Position numbers and translations under genes: made by a program. DNA of 9,875 nt from Lachnospiraceae bacterium. Lineage in GTDB: Bacteria; Bacillota; Clostridia; Lachnospirales; Lachnospiraceae. The notes below the pieces were generated by a model. That model searched no databases, had not been told where the DNA came from, and was given only the letters and a program-made list of their open reading frames with translations. Every line of letters begins with the position of its first letter. Position 1 is the first letter of the stretch. This document shows positions 1-6,889 of the stretch, in pieces. The DNA lies in NCBI GenBank assembly GCA_900759225.1, contig CAAEUM010000347.1, positions 1-9,875 of the forward strand, in the 5' to 3' direction.

Positions 1-573
1 AAGGATCTGCTGGCACAGGCAGATGCTTTGGAGAACATGCTTCCGGCTATGGATGAGCAGGTATTTGAAGTTGCAAACCAGTGGAAGGACTTTGAGGCCT
101 TTGATTTTGCCGGTGCAGGACTTGACTATGCGGCAGCATGGTACGGTCATGCAAAGACCTTTGAGGCAGCCGGAAAATATGCCATGTGCATCAATGCAGA
201 AGAATGGCTTCACTTAAATTTCTTCATGCGTAGGGTGCATGAGATTGGAACTACGGTTGTGTGTTCCGCAGAAAACAGAGGCCTTGTGCGTGTAAAGGAA
301 ATGGTAAAGCATGCAGCAGACGACATGGGACGCCCAACCCTTGTACTGACCGATGATGAAACATTGTTTGCAGATACAAAGGCGAAGACCATCCTTTTCC
401 CGCGTACCCGGTTCAGTCACTCCAATGTACTCTCTGCATTTGTGCCGTGTGCCCTGTTAATGGGTTATATCAGCGCACTGATCGGGGAAGAATACAGCCG
501 CGGCTGTAAGGATGAGTGGAGCTTTGCAGACCATGGCGCAGGCATTATTGAAAGCCAGATGATGCTGGATTAA
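1..573 (+). CDS. SIS-domain phosphosugar isomerase/deglycase-like protein, C-terminal part (5' end outside window)
   Basis: The reading frame is open from base 1 to a TAA at 571-573, giving 190 residues of a protein whose start lies to the left. The visible part looks like the second half of a double-SIS protein of the GlmS/AgaS/FrlB type, which isomerise or deglycate sugar phosphates in the cytoplasm. Visible signs are the hydrophobic strand and turn FAGAGLDYAAA (about residues 36-46), an EEWLH motif (about 67-71) where this family carries a Glu/His pair near the active site, and a second strand PTLVLTDD. The ending, rich in acidic residues and unlike that of GlmS, argues against true glucosamine synthase. 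YjbQ follows after 15 bp and a sugar importer lies downstream, so a role in sugar-phosphate catabolism is inferred. The exact substrate is unknown. Confidence 0.8.
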   Translation, partial: KDLLAQADALENMLPAMDEQVFEVANQWKDFEAFDFAGAGLDYAAAWYGHAKTFEAAGKYAMCINAEEWLHLNFFMRRVHEIGTTVVCSAENRGLVRVKEMVKHAADDMGRPTLVLTDDETLFADTKAKTILFPRTRFSHSNVLSAFVPCALLMGYISALIGEEYSRGCKDEWSFADHGAGIIESQMMLD

Positions 574-588
574 AATAGGAGGAAGACC

Positions 589-993
589 ATGTTAAAGAAT
601 TTTAAGATTACCACAAAGGAACGTGATGTTGTATCCATCACAGATGATGTGAAAGCATATGTGGAGGAGTGTAAGGTGGAGGAAGGCCTCTGTATTATCA
701 CCATTCCTCATACAACCGCAGCACTTACCATTACTTCTTTCTGGGATCCAAACGGATTTCTTGATCTGCAGGATGAAATCTGCCGTCTGATCCCTACCCG
801 TATTGATTTCAAGCATCAGCATGACACACCTCAGGATGCGGCAGGTCATGTAAAATCTTCCCTGATCGGCGTGAACCTGTGTATCCCGATTCATGAGGGC
901 AAGCTTTTGGTGGGACATTCTCAGGGAATTTACTTCCTTGAGTTTGACGGACCGAGAAACAGGGAGTATTTTGTCAAGGTAATGAGCGACTGA
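589..993 (+). CDS. yjbQ: YjbQ/UPF0047 family protein
   Basis: This is a 134-residue protein, the usual length of the YjbQ (UPF0047) family. Family hallmarks are visible in order: the IPHTTAALTI segment with H41, the WDP turn at 52-54, the HQHD cluster at 76-79, DAAGH with H87 followed by KSSLIG, and the C-terminal QGIYFLEFDGPR block. Family members form compact trimers; a weak thiamine-phosphate synthase activity has been reported for some, but the physiological role is unsettled. The ATG at 589 has a perfect AGGAGG at 577-582 with a 6-base spacer. It sits 15 bp after the SIS gene and 23 bp before the epimerase gene, so it is almost certainly co-transcribed with them. That suggests a job linked to the sugar pathway, but this is inference. 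The usual GxW before QGIY reads GHS here. Confidence 0.9.
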   Translation: MLKNFKITTKERDVVSITDDVKAYVEECKVEEGLCIITIPHTTAALTITSFWDPNGFLDLQDEICRLIPTRIDFKHQHDTPQDAAGHVKSSLIGVNLCIPIHEGKLLVGHSQGIYFLEFDGPRNREYFVKVMSD

Positions 994-1016
994 TCTTGTG
1001 GGGATGATGGGAGATT

Positions 1017-1898
1017 ATGAAATTAGCGACATCAACCAATATCTATTTTAATCGCGCAGACGGGAAAAAGGGGCGTCTGGAGGACTGCATACGCTACTGC
1101 GGCGAGGCAGGCTACCGGCGTATGGATATAAGCTTTTTAGACTACTGTAATTTCGGTTTTCCCATTGTGGGTGAAGAGTACAGAAGCTGGATCGAAACAA
1201 TTAAAGATCTGGCAGACAGTTATGGGATTGTCTTTTCCCAGGCCCATGCTCCGTTTTACAATTTCTGCGACAGCAGTATAGCAGGCCGGGAGGAGAAGGA
1301 CAGGCTGATCCGCCGTTCCATTGAATGTGCCGGATATCTGGGCGTTCCATGGATTGCCATTCATGCAGGTACAGATTACGAAAGCGGACGGATGAGAAAG
1401 GGTTCCTTTGAGAAGAACCGGGAATATTTCCTTCCCCTTCTGGAGTTTGCAGCAAAGCACAGGGTGGGGATCGCCTTTGAGAATCTTTGGGACTGGAACA
1501 TTGCCCCGAAAAAAAGGTATACGGCAGAGGTTGAGGATTTAATTGAGCTGGTGGATTCCTTTGACTGTGAATATGCAGGTATCTGCTATGATGTGGAGCA
1601 CGCAGGTATCAGCGGACTTGACCCGGCAAAAGAGGTAAAGCTTATTGGGAGCCGCTTAAAATCCACCCATATTTCAGATTACTTTGATATAAAGGCAGAC
1701 CACCTGCTTCCCTTTGCCGGCGTGATCGACTGGGAGCCCTTTATGAAGGCCCTGGCCCAGATCCATTATGAGGGGGATCTGGCTTTTGAGATTCACCGGT
1801 ATACGGAGCATACCCCGGATGAGCTGGTGCCTGGGGCTATCCGCTATTCCATTGAGGTGGGGAATTATCTGCTGAAGCTGGCACAGGACGAAGAATGA
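1017..1898 (+). CDS. Sugar phosphate isomerase/epimerase, xylose isomerase-like TIM barrel
   Basis: The 293-residue protein fits the AP-endonuclease-2/xylose-isomerase-like TIM-barrel family, cytoplasmic metal-dependent enzymes that isomerise or epimerise sugars or inositol derivatives. Candidate metal and active-site residues appear on successive strands: H77 (QAHAPF), H116 (AIHAG), E155 (AFENL), D192 and H195 (YDVEHA), H218 (THISD), H229 (DHLLPFAG) and E258 (FEIHR). The DHLLPFAGVIDW stretch matches the usual H-P-x-G-x-G-x-I/V-D-W block of these enzymes, with A234 where the first Gly is common. Start ATG 1017 follows a GGGAG at 1009-1013 with a short spacer; GGGGAT at 1000-1005 is an alternative. 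It lies between YjbQ and the HAD phosphatase in the same operon. Hydroxypyruvate isomerase and tagatose/psicose epimerase are also possible; the substrate is not readable. Confidence 0.88.
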   Translation: MKLATSTNIYFNRADGKKGRLEDCIRYCGEAGYRRMDISFLDYCNFGFPIVGEEYRSWIETIKDLADSYGIVFSQAHAPFYNFCDSSIAGREEKDRLIRRSIECAGYLGVPWIAIHAGTDYESGRMRKGSFEKNREYFLPLLEFAAKHRVGIAFENLWDWNIAPKKRYTAEVEDLIELVDSFDCEYAGICYDVEHAGISGLDPAKEVKLIGSRLKSTHISDYFDIKADHLLPFAGVIDWEPFMKALAQIHYEGDLAFEIHRYTEHTPDELVPGAIRYSIEVGNYLLKLAQDEE

Positions 1899-1900
1899 AA

Positions 1901-1905
1901 AGGAG
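1901..1905 (+). promoter_or_regulatory. Ribosome binding site deciding the HAD start
   Basis: AGGAG lies 10 bases before the ATG at 1916. The in-frame ATG at 1895, which overlaps the upstream stop, has no comparable site before it, so 1916 is preferred. Confidence 0.65.
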
Positions 1906-1915
1906 ATTCATTTAT

Positions 1916-2713
1916 ATGGAACCCATCCGTCTGATTGTAAGTGATATTGACGGCACCCTGGTGGACAAGACAGAGATGATCGCACCGGAGCTTATCCGGG
2001 CTGTGAAAAAATGCCGGGAAGCCGGGATCGTTTTTGCACTTGCCACCGGCCGTACAACAGAGCTTGTAAGGCCTTTTATTAAGAAGCTTGAGATTGATGC
2101 CCCCTGCATTGCAGGAAACGGAGCCTACATTATCCATGGGGATAAATGCCTGATGGAGCATGGATTTTCCATAAAGCCTGTGAAGGAGATCATAAGGCGA
2201 GCCAATGACTTAAAGCTTACTGTTACCATTTCAACCACCGAGCATGAACGGGCCCTGATCGAGACAGATTATGTGCGGGAGCACAAGCAGTTTGGGGACC
2301 GGTTTACCAGGCTTCTGCCCTTTAAGGAGATTGACTGGGAAAACGGGCGCTTCCAGAAGGTTATGATCATGGATGAATCCAGAAGCGGCGTTATTGAGGA
2401 ATTTTCAAAGGCCCTGGAGCCCATGAAGGAGCTGTACTGGATCACCACCTTTTCAAGCAAGGCGGTGGAGCTTGGGCCTAAAGGCTGCAACAAGGCGACA
2501 GGACTTAAGGAGCTGGCGGGGCTTTTAAATATTCCTTTGAGCCAGGTTATGGCCTGCGGCGATTACCGCAACGATATGGAGATGGTAGAAATGGCAGGCT
2601 GCGGAGTGGCAGTTGCAAACGCTCTGCCCGAGTTAAAGGAAAAGGCCTTTTATGTGGCTGAGAAGCCTTATGCGCCGGGGGTTGCAGAGGCGATCGAGAA
2701 GTTTTGTTTTTAA
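1916..2713 (+). CDS. Cof-type HAD-superfamily IIB phosphatase
   Basis: From ATG 1916 the protein is 265 residues, the normal size for Cof-type HAD hydrolases, which remove phosphate from sugar phosphates and other small phosphoesters in the cytoplasm. All four HAD motifs are visible: motif I DIDGT with nucleophile D10 and acid/base D12, motif II ATGR at 43-46, motif III lysine most likely K193 within NKATGL, and motif IV GDYRND at 215-220, which supplies the Mg-binding acids. The segment between about 75 and 185 is the IIB cap that sets substrate choice. An in-frame ATG at 1895 would add seven residues (MKRRFIY) and overlap the upstream stop as ATGA, but the ribosome site favours 1916. Placement after a sugar isomerase and before a sugar importer suggests dephosphorylation of a pathway intermediate; this is inferred. 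Confidence 0.9.
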   Translation: MEPIRLIVSDIDGTLVDKTEMIAPELIRAVKKCREAGIVFALATGRTTELVRPFIKKLEIDAPCIAGNGAYIIHGDKCLMEHGFSIKPVKEIIRRANDLKLTVTISTTEHERALIETDYVREHKQFGDRFTRLLPFKEIDWENGRFQKVMIMDESRSGVIEEFSKALEPMKELYWITTFSSKAVELGPKGCNKATGLKELAGLLNIPLSQVMACGDYRNDMEMVEMAGCGVAVANALPELKEKAFYVAEKPYAPGVAEAIEKFCF

Positions 2714-2780
2714 CAGAATGATTTGCAGAAGCATTTCAGATAAAATATGAAAAAAGATGTAAGATGAGGAGGAAACACAC

Positions 2781-4175
2781 ATGAAACGATTTATGGCATG
2801 GGTTCTGGCCGCTGGCATGACTGCAGGAATGCTGGCAGGCTGCGGTGGTGCATCTGATACAGCAGACACCAAGGCAGAGGCAGGAAGCGAAGCAGCAGAG
2901 GCATCCGGAGCGACCGAGCTGGTATTCTGGCATAACCGCGGTGGCTCCGCAGGTGAGACACTGCAGTCCATCGTTGACGCTTACAATGCAGGACAGGGGG
3001 CAGACAACGGAATCCACATTACTGCTGTATATCAGAGCGATACAGTAAGTGCCTTAAAGACACTGGTACAGGCAAAGGATACAGAGAACTATCCGGATAT
3101 GATCCAGATCTTCGCCGGAGATGTTGAGTATATGAGTACTCTGGATGCAGTTGTGCCAATGGGCGATTTAATTGCAAAGGATGAGAGCTTTGACGCGGAC
3201 ATCCTGGAGTCCCTGCTGAATACCTATAACGGCACTCTTTATTCCATGCCGTTCCATGCTTCCACCATGGGATTTTACTGGAATAAGACTGCATTTAAAG
3301 AGGCCGGCTTAGACCCGGAGACACCTCCTGCAACCATTGCAGAGATGGCAGAAATGGCAGAAAAGCTGCTGAAGAAGGATGCTTCCGGCAATGTATCCCA
3401 GTATGCGATCACTCTGGGAATTTCCAACACCTACTTAAACCACTGGATCAGCGGCCAGGGCGAGTACTCCTATATCGGAGACAATGAGGCAGGCCGTGCA
3501 GGACGTATGACAAAGGTTACCTTTGATACAGACGGAACCATGGCAAACTTCTTAAACGAGTGGAAGAAGGTACTTGATACAGGCGCAGTACAGTATGTAG
3601 ACGCAAGCAATGGAAACCAGGCCCGTGATGAGTTCTGCTCCGGCTTAAGTGCAATGCTCTGCTCCTCCAACGCAGCTTTAGGTTCTGTAACAACTATGTC
3701 CAAGGAAATGGGCTTTGAGTTCGGCGTTGCTCCGCTTCCAAAGGTAAATGCAGATGATTCCGGCAGCGTATGTCCAGGCGGCTCCAGCGTTTATATCCTT
3801 GGGGATGCAGAGGATGCAAAGACTGCAGCTGCATGGGATTTCATTAAATACTGGGTTGCTCCTGAGCAGCAGTATGCATACTGCTCCGTAACAGGAACGA
3901 TTCCGGTAAACGGAAAGACCTTTGATTATGAGCCAATGAAGGAGTATGTTGCAGAAAATCCATACTTCACTGTATTCTATGATGCATTAAAGAATTCCAA
4001 CCCGAAGGTACAGGAGCACCTGGCACCAACCCAGCAGGAATTCACTACTATTTTCCAGGAAGTAGGCTCCAAGTTCTCTGAGGGCGAGATTACCGTTGAT
4101 GAGGCTGTGGAAGAGATGGCATCCCGCTGCAATGCAGCCCTGGATGAGTACAACGAAGCCAACCCAATCGGCTAA
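2781..4175 (+). CDS. Carbohydrate ABC transporter substrate-binding lipoprotein (family 1, UgpB-like)
   Basis: This 464-residue protein is the external receptor of a carbohydrate ABC importer. It opens with a lipoprotein signal: KR at 2-3, a hydrophobic core, and lipobox LAGC with the lipidated Cys at 21. A Ser/Ala/Glu-rich linker runs to about residue 45, then the mature fold begins with ELVFWHN (46-52), as in family-1 solute-binding proteins including UgpB. PDMIQIF and the Gly-rich PGGSSVYIL segment are also typical of this family. The start is well supported by AGGAGG at 2767-2772, 8 bases upstream. The 67-bp gap before it is the largest in the operon, but no consensus promoter or hairpin is visible there. 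Two permease genes follow. UgpB-like features hint at a glycerophosphodiester or a sugar, but the ligand cannot be assigned. Confidence 0.93.
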   Translation: MKRFMAWVLAAGMTAGMLAGCGGASDTADTKAEAGSEAAEASGATELVFWHNRGGSAGETLQSIVDAYNAGQGADNGIHITAVYQSDTVSALKTLVQAKDTENYPDMIQIFAGDVEYMSTLDAVVPMGDLIAKDESFDADILESLLNTYNGTLYSMPFHASTMGFYWNKTAFKEAGLDPETPPATIAEMAEMAEKLLKKDASGNVSQYAITLGISNTYLNHWISGQGEYSYIGDNEAGRAGRMTKVTFDTDGTMANFLNEWKKVLDTGAVQYVDASNGNQARDEFCSGLSAMLCSSNAALGSVTTMSKEMGFEFGVAPLPKVNADDSGSVCPGGSSVYILGDAEDAKTAAAWDFIKYWVAPEQQYAYCSVTGTIPVNGKTFDYEPMKEYVAENPYFTVFYDALKNSNPKVQEHLAPTQQEFTTIFQEVGSKFSEGEITVDEAVEEMASRCNAALDEYNEANPIG

Positions 4176-4220
4176 AGGCGACAGACCGCGCGAAAAGGCG
4201 CATGAGGAAAGGTGGGAACC

Positions 4221-5129
4221 ATGGAACATAAGCTAACCTCCGTAACGGCGCAGAATAAGAGCAGACGGACGCCGGGAAAAAAGGTGAAGGGATATTTCTT
4301 TCTCCTTCCGGCATTGATTCTCATTGTTGTGTTCAGTTATTATCCCTTTATTAAAACCATTTATCTTAGTTTTTTTACCATTAATGCGAATAATGAGGTA
4401 GTTGCGTTTGCAGGCCTTAAGAACTATATGAAGGTCATTGATGACCCGGAGTTCTGGCAGGCAGTGAAAAATACCGTGCGGTATACGGTGATCACGGTTC
4501 CGGTTACCCTGGTGCTGTCTTACTTTTTCGCCATGCTCTGCAACAAGCCCAGAAAGCTGTCGAGGATTTATGAGACCTGCCTTGCATTGCCTATGGCAGT
4601 GTCCATGTCCGTTGCAACAACCATTTTCAACCTGATGTTAAACCCCAATATCGGCCCGGTAAACTATTACCTGCATCTGAATATTGGATGGCTGACAGAT
4701 AAGGATGTGATCGTCTATACCCTCTGTATGATCGGTATATGGCTCCATGTGGGAATGGCCTTTATCTTTCTTTTGGCTGCAGTGCGGAATGTGCCGGAGG
4801 ATCTTTTGGAGAGTGCCCGTCTTGATGGTGCTTCTACCTGGAAGCAGGTGATCCATGTGTATATCCCGCTGACTTCACCCACCCTGTTTTACCTTCTGGC
4901 AACGAACCTGGCTTCCAGCATGATGATGTCTGACCTTGTCATCGCACTGACCCAGGGAGGAACCTCAAACAGTGCTACGTCCACTATGATCTACTATATG
5001 TACCGGAAGGCCTTCTATATTTATAACTATGGAACTGCCTATGCATCCGCTGTACTGGCATTTATGATCTCCTTTGGCGTGCTGCTGCTCAGCTTTGTGC
5101 TGGAGAGAAAGAAGGTGCATTACTCATGA
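4221..5129 (+). CDS. Carbohydrate ABC transporter permease, MalF/UgpA type
   Basis: The 302-residue inner-membrane subunit has about six hydrophobic segments, near 25-45, 85-106, 119-138, 164-186, 218-238 and 273-294. The cytoplasmic EAA loop that docks with the ATPase is visible at about 193-216: EDLLESARLDG, then the closing IP. The N-terminus is basic (KSRRTPGKKVK), as expected for the cytoplasmic side. The GTSNSATSTMIYYMYRKAF stretch and the KKVHYS ending recall UgpA-like subunits. The ATG at 4221 follows GAGGAAAGG at 4204-4212. A GTG at 4212 would add MGT but sits inside that ribosome site, so it is less likely. The gene starts 45 bp after the receptor gene and overlaps the next permease by 4 bp (ATGA), indicating translational coupling. 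Confidence 0.92.
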   Translation: MEHKLTSVTAQNKSRRTPGKKVKGYFFLLPALILIVVFSYYPFIKTIYLSFFTINANNEVVAFAGLKNYMKVIDDPEFWQAVKNTVRYTVITVPVTLVLSYFFAMLCNKPRKLSRIYETCLALPMAVSMSVATTIFNLMLNPNIGPVNYYLHLNIGWLTDKDVIVYTLCMIGIWLHVGMAFIFLLAAVRNVPEDLLESARLDGASTWKQVIHVYIPLTSPTLFYLLATNLASSMMMSDLVIALTQGGTSNSATSTMIYYMYRKAFYIYNYGTAYASAVLAFMISFGVLLLSFVLERKKVHYS

Positions 5130-5989
5130 CAAAACATACTTCTTTTAGCCCGGAAGGAACGAAGAAAAAGGGCAGGGCAAAAAGCGTGGCGATCCAGGTG
5201 CTCGCTCTTATCTGCGGCCTTTTTGTAATACTGCCTGTGCTTTACTGCCTGTCACTGTCCTTTATGCGCGTGTCTGAGATTTTATCCAGGCCGCCTAAGA
5301 TCCTGCCCTCAGGGCTTTATATGGGAAACTATGAGGCAGCCTGGACCAAGTCCATGATACCAAGGTTCCTTTTAAACTCCCTGCTGATTTCCCTGGTCTG
5401 CAGTACGGTCCGTCTGATCACGGCATCCCTGGCAGGCTTTGGGTTTGCGTTCCTTAATTTCCCGGGGAAGACCCTGCTGTTTTATCTGGTGCTTGGCACT
5501 ATGCTGATACCGGGCGATGTGATCCTTGCCAGCAACTACTTTACCATTTCACAGCTGGGCCTGGTAAACTCTTACCTGGGCATTATGCTTTTATATTTTG
5601 TGTCGGCCAACAACGTGTTTATGATGCGCCAGCACTTTATGACCGTTTCCAAGGAGCTTCATGAGGCGGCGGAGATTGACGGCTGCGGGGATTTAAGGTT
5701 CTACTTTAATATCCTTCTGCCGATTTCCACCCCGATCCTGGTGACAGTGTTTATTTCATCCTTTATCAGTACCTGGAACATGTACCTGTGGCCTCTCATT
5801 GTTGCAAACTCCAGCAATGAGATGCGTACGGTACAGGTAGGCTTAAAGACCTTAAGCTTTGCCGAGGAGGCTTCCTACGGCGGTACCATGGCAGGCGCCA
5901 TGATCATCCTGATACCGACCCTTCTTATTTTCCTTCTTTTCCAGAAGCGCATTGTGGGCGGTATGCAGTCCGGTTCTGTTAAGGGATAA
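5126..5989 (+). CDS. Carbohydrate ABC transporter permease, MalG/UgpE type
   Basis: The 287-residue protein is the second membrane subunit of the importer. Hydrophobic segments lie near 24-44, 82-103, 115-136, 148-165, 203-222 and 253-273. The EAA loop is textbook: HEAAEIDGCG followed by the conserved LLP at 197-199. The ending FQKRIVGGMQSGSVKG matches the usual C-terminus of MalG-type subunits (Q-R-x-hydrophobic-G-G-x-x-x-G-x-x-K-G). It begins with ATG inside the stop of the preceding permease, the normal arrangement for a stoichiometric pair. It is the last gene of the operon and is followed at once by a terminator. No ATP-binding subunit is encoded here, so the pair probably uses a shared MsmX/UgpC-type ATPase from elsewhere on the chromosome (known practice in Firmicutes; inferred for this case). 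Confidence 0.93.
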   Translation: MTKHTSFSPEGTKKKGRAKSVAIQVLALICGLFVILPVLYCLSLSFMRVSEILSRPPKILPSGLYMGNYEAAWTKSMIPRFLLNSLLISLVCSTVRLITASLAGFGFAFLNFPGKTLLFYLVLGTMLIPGDVILASNYFTISQLGLVNSYLGIMLLYFVSANNVFMMRQHFMTVSKELHEAAEIDGCGDLRFYFNILLPISTPILVTVFISSFISTWNMYLWPLIVANSSNEMRTVQVGLKTLSFAEEASYGGTMAGAMIILIPTLLIFLLFQKRIVGGMQSGSVKG

Positions 5990-5994
5990 AAAAG

Positions 5995-6043
5995 AAAAAG
6001 ACGGATTTCCTGTTTTTGTTTTGTGCGGGAAACCGTCTTTTTT
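5995..6043. terminator. Rho-independent terminator, probably bidirectional
   Basis: AAAAAGACGG plus TTTCC (5995-6010, one bulged A at 6005) pairs with GGAAACCGTCTTTTT (6028-6042). The loop is 17 nt (6011-6027) and a T-run completes the plus-strand signal. The upstream A-run gives a matching T-run on the minus strand, so the same hairpin can end both the importer operon and the convergent acetyltransferase gene. Confidence 0.9.
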
Positions 6044-6087
6044 AGTGCCTTTATATTGCGGCATAATGAGTTTTAACGGATGTTTGT

Positions 6088-6732
6088 TTACTGCAGGCGG
6101 GAATTGCTTATAATAAAGAATTCCTCCTGGCTTGGCGTAACCTTCTTTTCCATTTCCTCCAGGGTCTTATCGTAGGCTTCGGCTTCTGCCTCATCGATTG
6201 CCATGACCGGGCTGTCGGAGTAGACGAAATGGCGACCATCCAGCCTTCCGGGAACCAGCTCCTTTACCATCATGGCTGCAGGGAATGAGCCGTCAGCCAT
6301 GGTCACGTTAAACCGCTTGCAGCTCTTAAAGCCGCGGCTTACATAGTTGGCAGGGCTGCCAAAAATAACAATGGTGTCGTATCCAAGCTCAATGGCTTTT
6401 TGGAAGGAATGCTCCATCATCTGCTTGCCATAACCCTTTCTCTGGTAATCCGGGTGGATGGAAACAGGGCCGAAGGTAAGGATCTCCTTTACAGCGCCGT
6501 TGTCATCTGTAAGCTTGGCTTTTGTGTACATAATATTTCCAATGATCTTGCCGTCCAGCTCTGCCACAAAGTCCAATTCCGGTATAAAGTCCTCATGTTC
6601 CCGCATCAGACGCACCAGATAATGCTCCACACAGCCGGGCATATACATATTGTAAAATGCTTCCCTGGTAAGCGCTTCTACCTTATTATGATCTTCTGGC
6701 TGCTCAGTTCGGATAATCATGTTGTGCTTCAT
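6088..6732 (-). CDS. GNAT family N-acetyltransferase (YhbS-like)
   Basis: The 214-residue protein starts MIIRTEQPEDHNKVEALTREAF, a typical GNAT N-terminus. The acetyl-CoA binding motif A is clear: the strand GPVSIHPDY leads into QRKGYG at 97-102 (the Q/R-x-x-G-x-G/A signature), followed by a helix. A further strand and helix (TIVIFGSP then YVSRGF) fits motif B. Residues after about 145 form an extra tail of about 70 residues, as in the YhbS-like branch. The acceptor substrate is unknown. Start ATG 6730-6732 has GAGGG at 6739-6743 with a 6-base spacer, and a good promoter lies upstream at 6774-6802. It is convergent with the importer operon and divergent from the DUF134-NifX gene, so it is probably a single-gene unit. 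Confidence 0.9.
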   Translation of the reverse strand: MKHNMIIRTEQPEDHNKVEALTREAFYNMYMPGCVEHYLVRLMREHEDFIPELDFVAELDGKIIGNIMYTKAKLTDDNGAVKEILTFGPVSIHPDYQRKGYGKQMMEHSFQKAIELGYDTIVIFGSPANYVSRGFKSCKRFNVTMADGSFPAAMMVKELVPGRLDGRHFVYSDSPVMAIDEAEAEAYDKTLEEMEKKVTPSQEEFFIISNSRLQ

Positions 6733-6773
6733 CGTTTTCCCTCTTTTCTTTCTTTTTTCGGGGTATTTTCAGT

Positions 6774-6802
6774 AGTATAGTGGAGGTCATGTGATTTGTC
6801 AA
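6774..6802 (-). promoter_or_regulatory. Sigma-A type promoter of the acetyltransferase gene
   Basis: Read on the minus strand, TTGACA (6802-6797) is followed by a 17-base spacer and TATACT (6779-6774). This is one mismatch from consensus overall and predicts a leader of about 35 bases before the ATG at 6732. The spacer holds one copy of the TCATGTGAT repeat. Confidence 0.8.
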
Positions 6803-6862
6803 TGGGTGTGTCCCAAATAGTTATTGACATATGCCATAAATGAGCTATAATAATCATGTGAT
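6787..6862 (+). repeat. Direct repeat TCATGTGAT, two copies
   Basis: Identical 9-base copies lie at 6787-6795 and 6854-6862, 67 bp apart, in the intergenic region between the two divergent genes. The first is in the spacer of the minus-strand promoter. The second covers the predicted transcription start of the plus-strand promoter. They are candidate binding sites for a shared regulator, but chance is not excluded. Confidence 0.4.
6824..6851 (+). promoter_or_regulatory. Sigma-A type promoter of the DUF134-NifX gene
   Basis: A perfect TTGACA (6824-6829) and a perfect TATAAT (6846-6851) are separated by 16 bases. Transcription should start near 6858, leaving a leader of about 30 bases before the GTG start. 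The near-consensus form predicts strong basal activity, which makes control by a repressor plausible. Confidence 0.85.
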
Positions 6863-6874
6863 AGAAAACGCCTA

Positions 6875-6881
6875 AGGGAGG
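6875..6881 (+). promoter_or_regulatory. Ribosome binding site deciding the GTG start at 6890
   Basis: AGGGAGG sits 8 bases before GTG 6890. The in-frame GTG at 6881 shares its first base with this site and cannot use it, so 6890 is the start. The resulting N-terminus MARPRKCRRV matches the usual DUF134 opening. Confidence 0.85.
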
Positions 6882-6889
6882 TGCAGCCT

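Noticed and set aside
592..918. 108-codon minus-strand reading frame opposite yjbQ
   Set aside because: Antisense to a conserved family protein, with no recognisable motif.
1895..1915. Longer start for the HAD phosphatase, overlapping the previous stop as ATGA
   Set aside because: No ribosome site precedes it, whereas AGGAG at 1901-1905 fits the ATG at 1916, and the HAD motif I then falls at the usual distance from the N-terminus.
2714..2780. Possible separate promoter for the ABC receptor gene
   Set aside because: TAAAAT at 2741-2746 resembles a -10, but no -35 lies at a suitable distance; TTTGCA at 2722-2727 is only 13 bases away. Read-through from upstream is the simpler view.
4186..4202. 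Small GC hairpin between receptor and permease genes, as a possible mRNA-stabilising element
   Set aside because: The stem is only about 4 bp (GCGC at 4188-4191 with 4198-4201), too short to call.
6400..6780. 126-codon plus-strand reading frame opposite the acetyltransferase gene
   Set aside because: It lies antisense to a well-supported gene, has no recognisable domain and runs across that gene's promoter.
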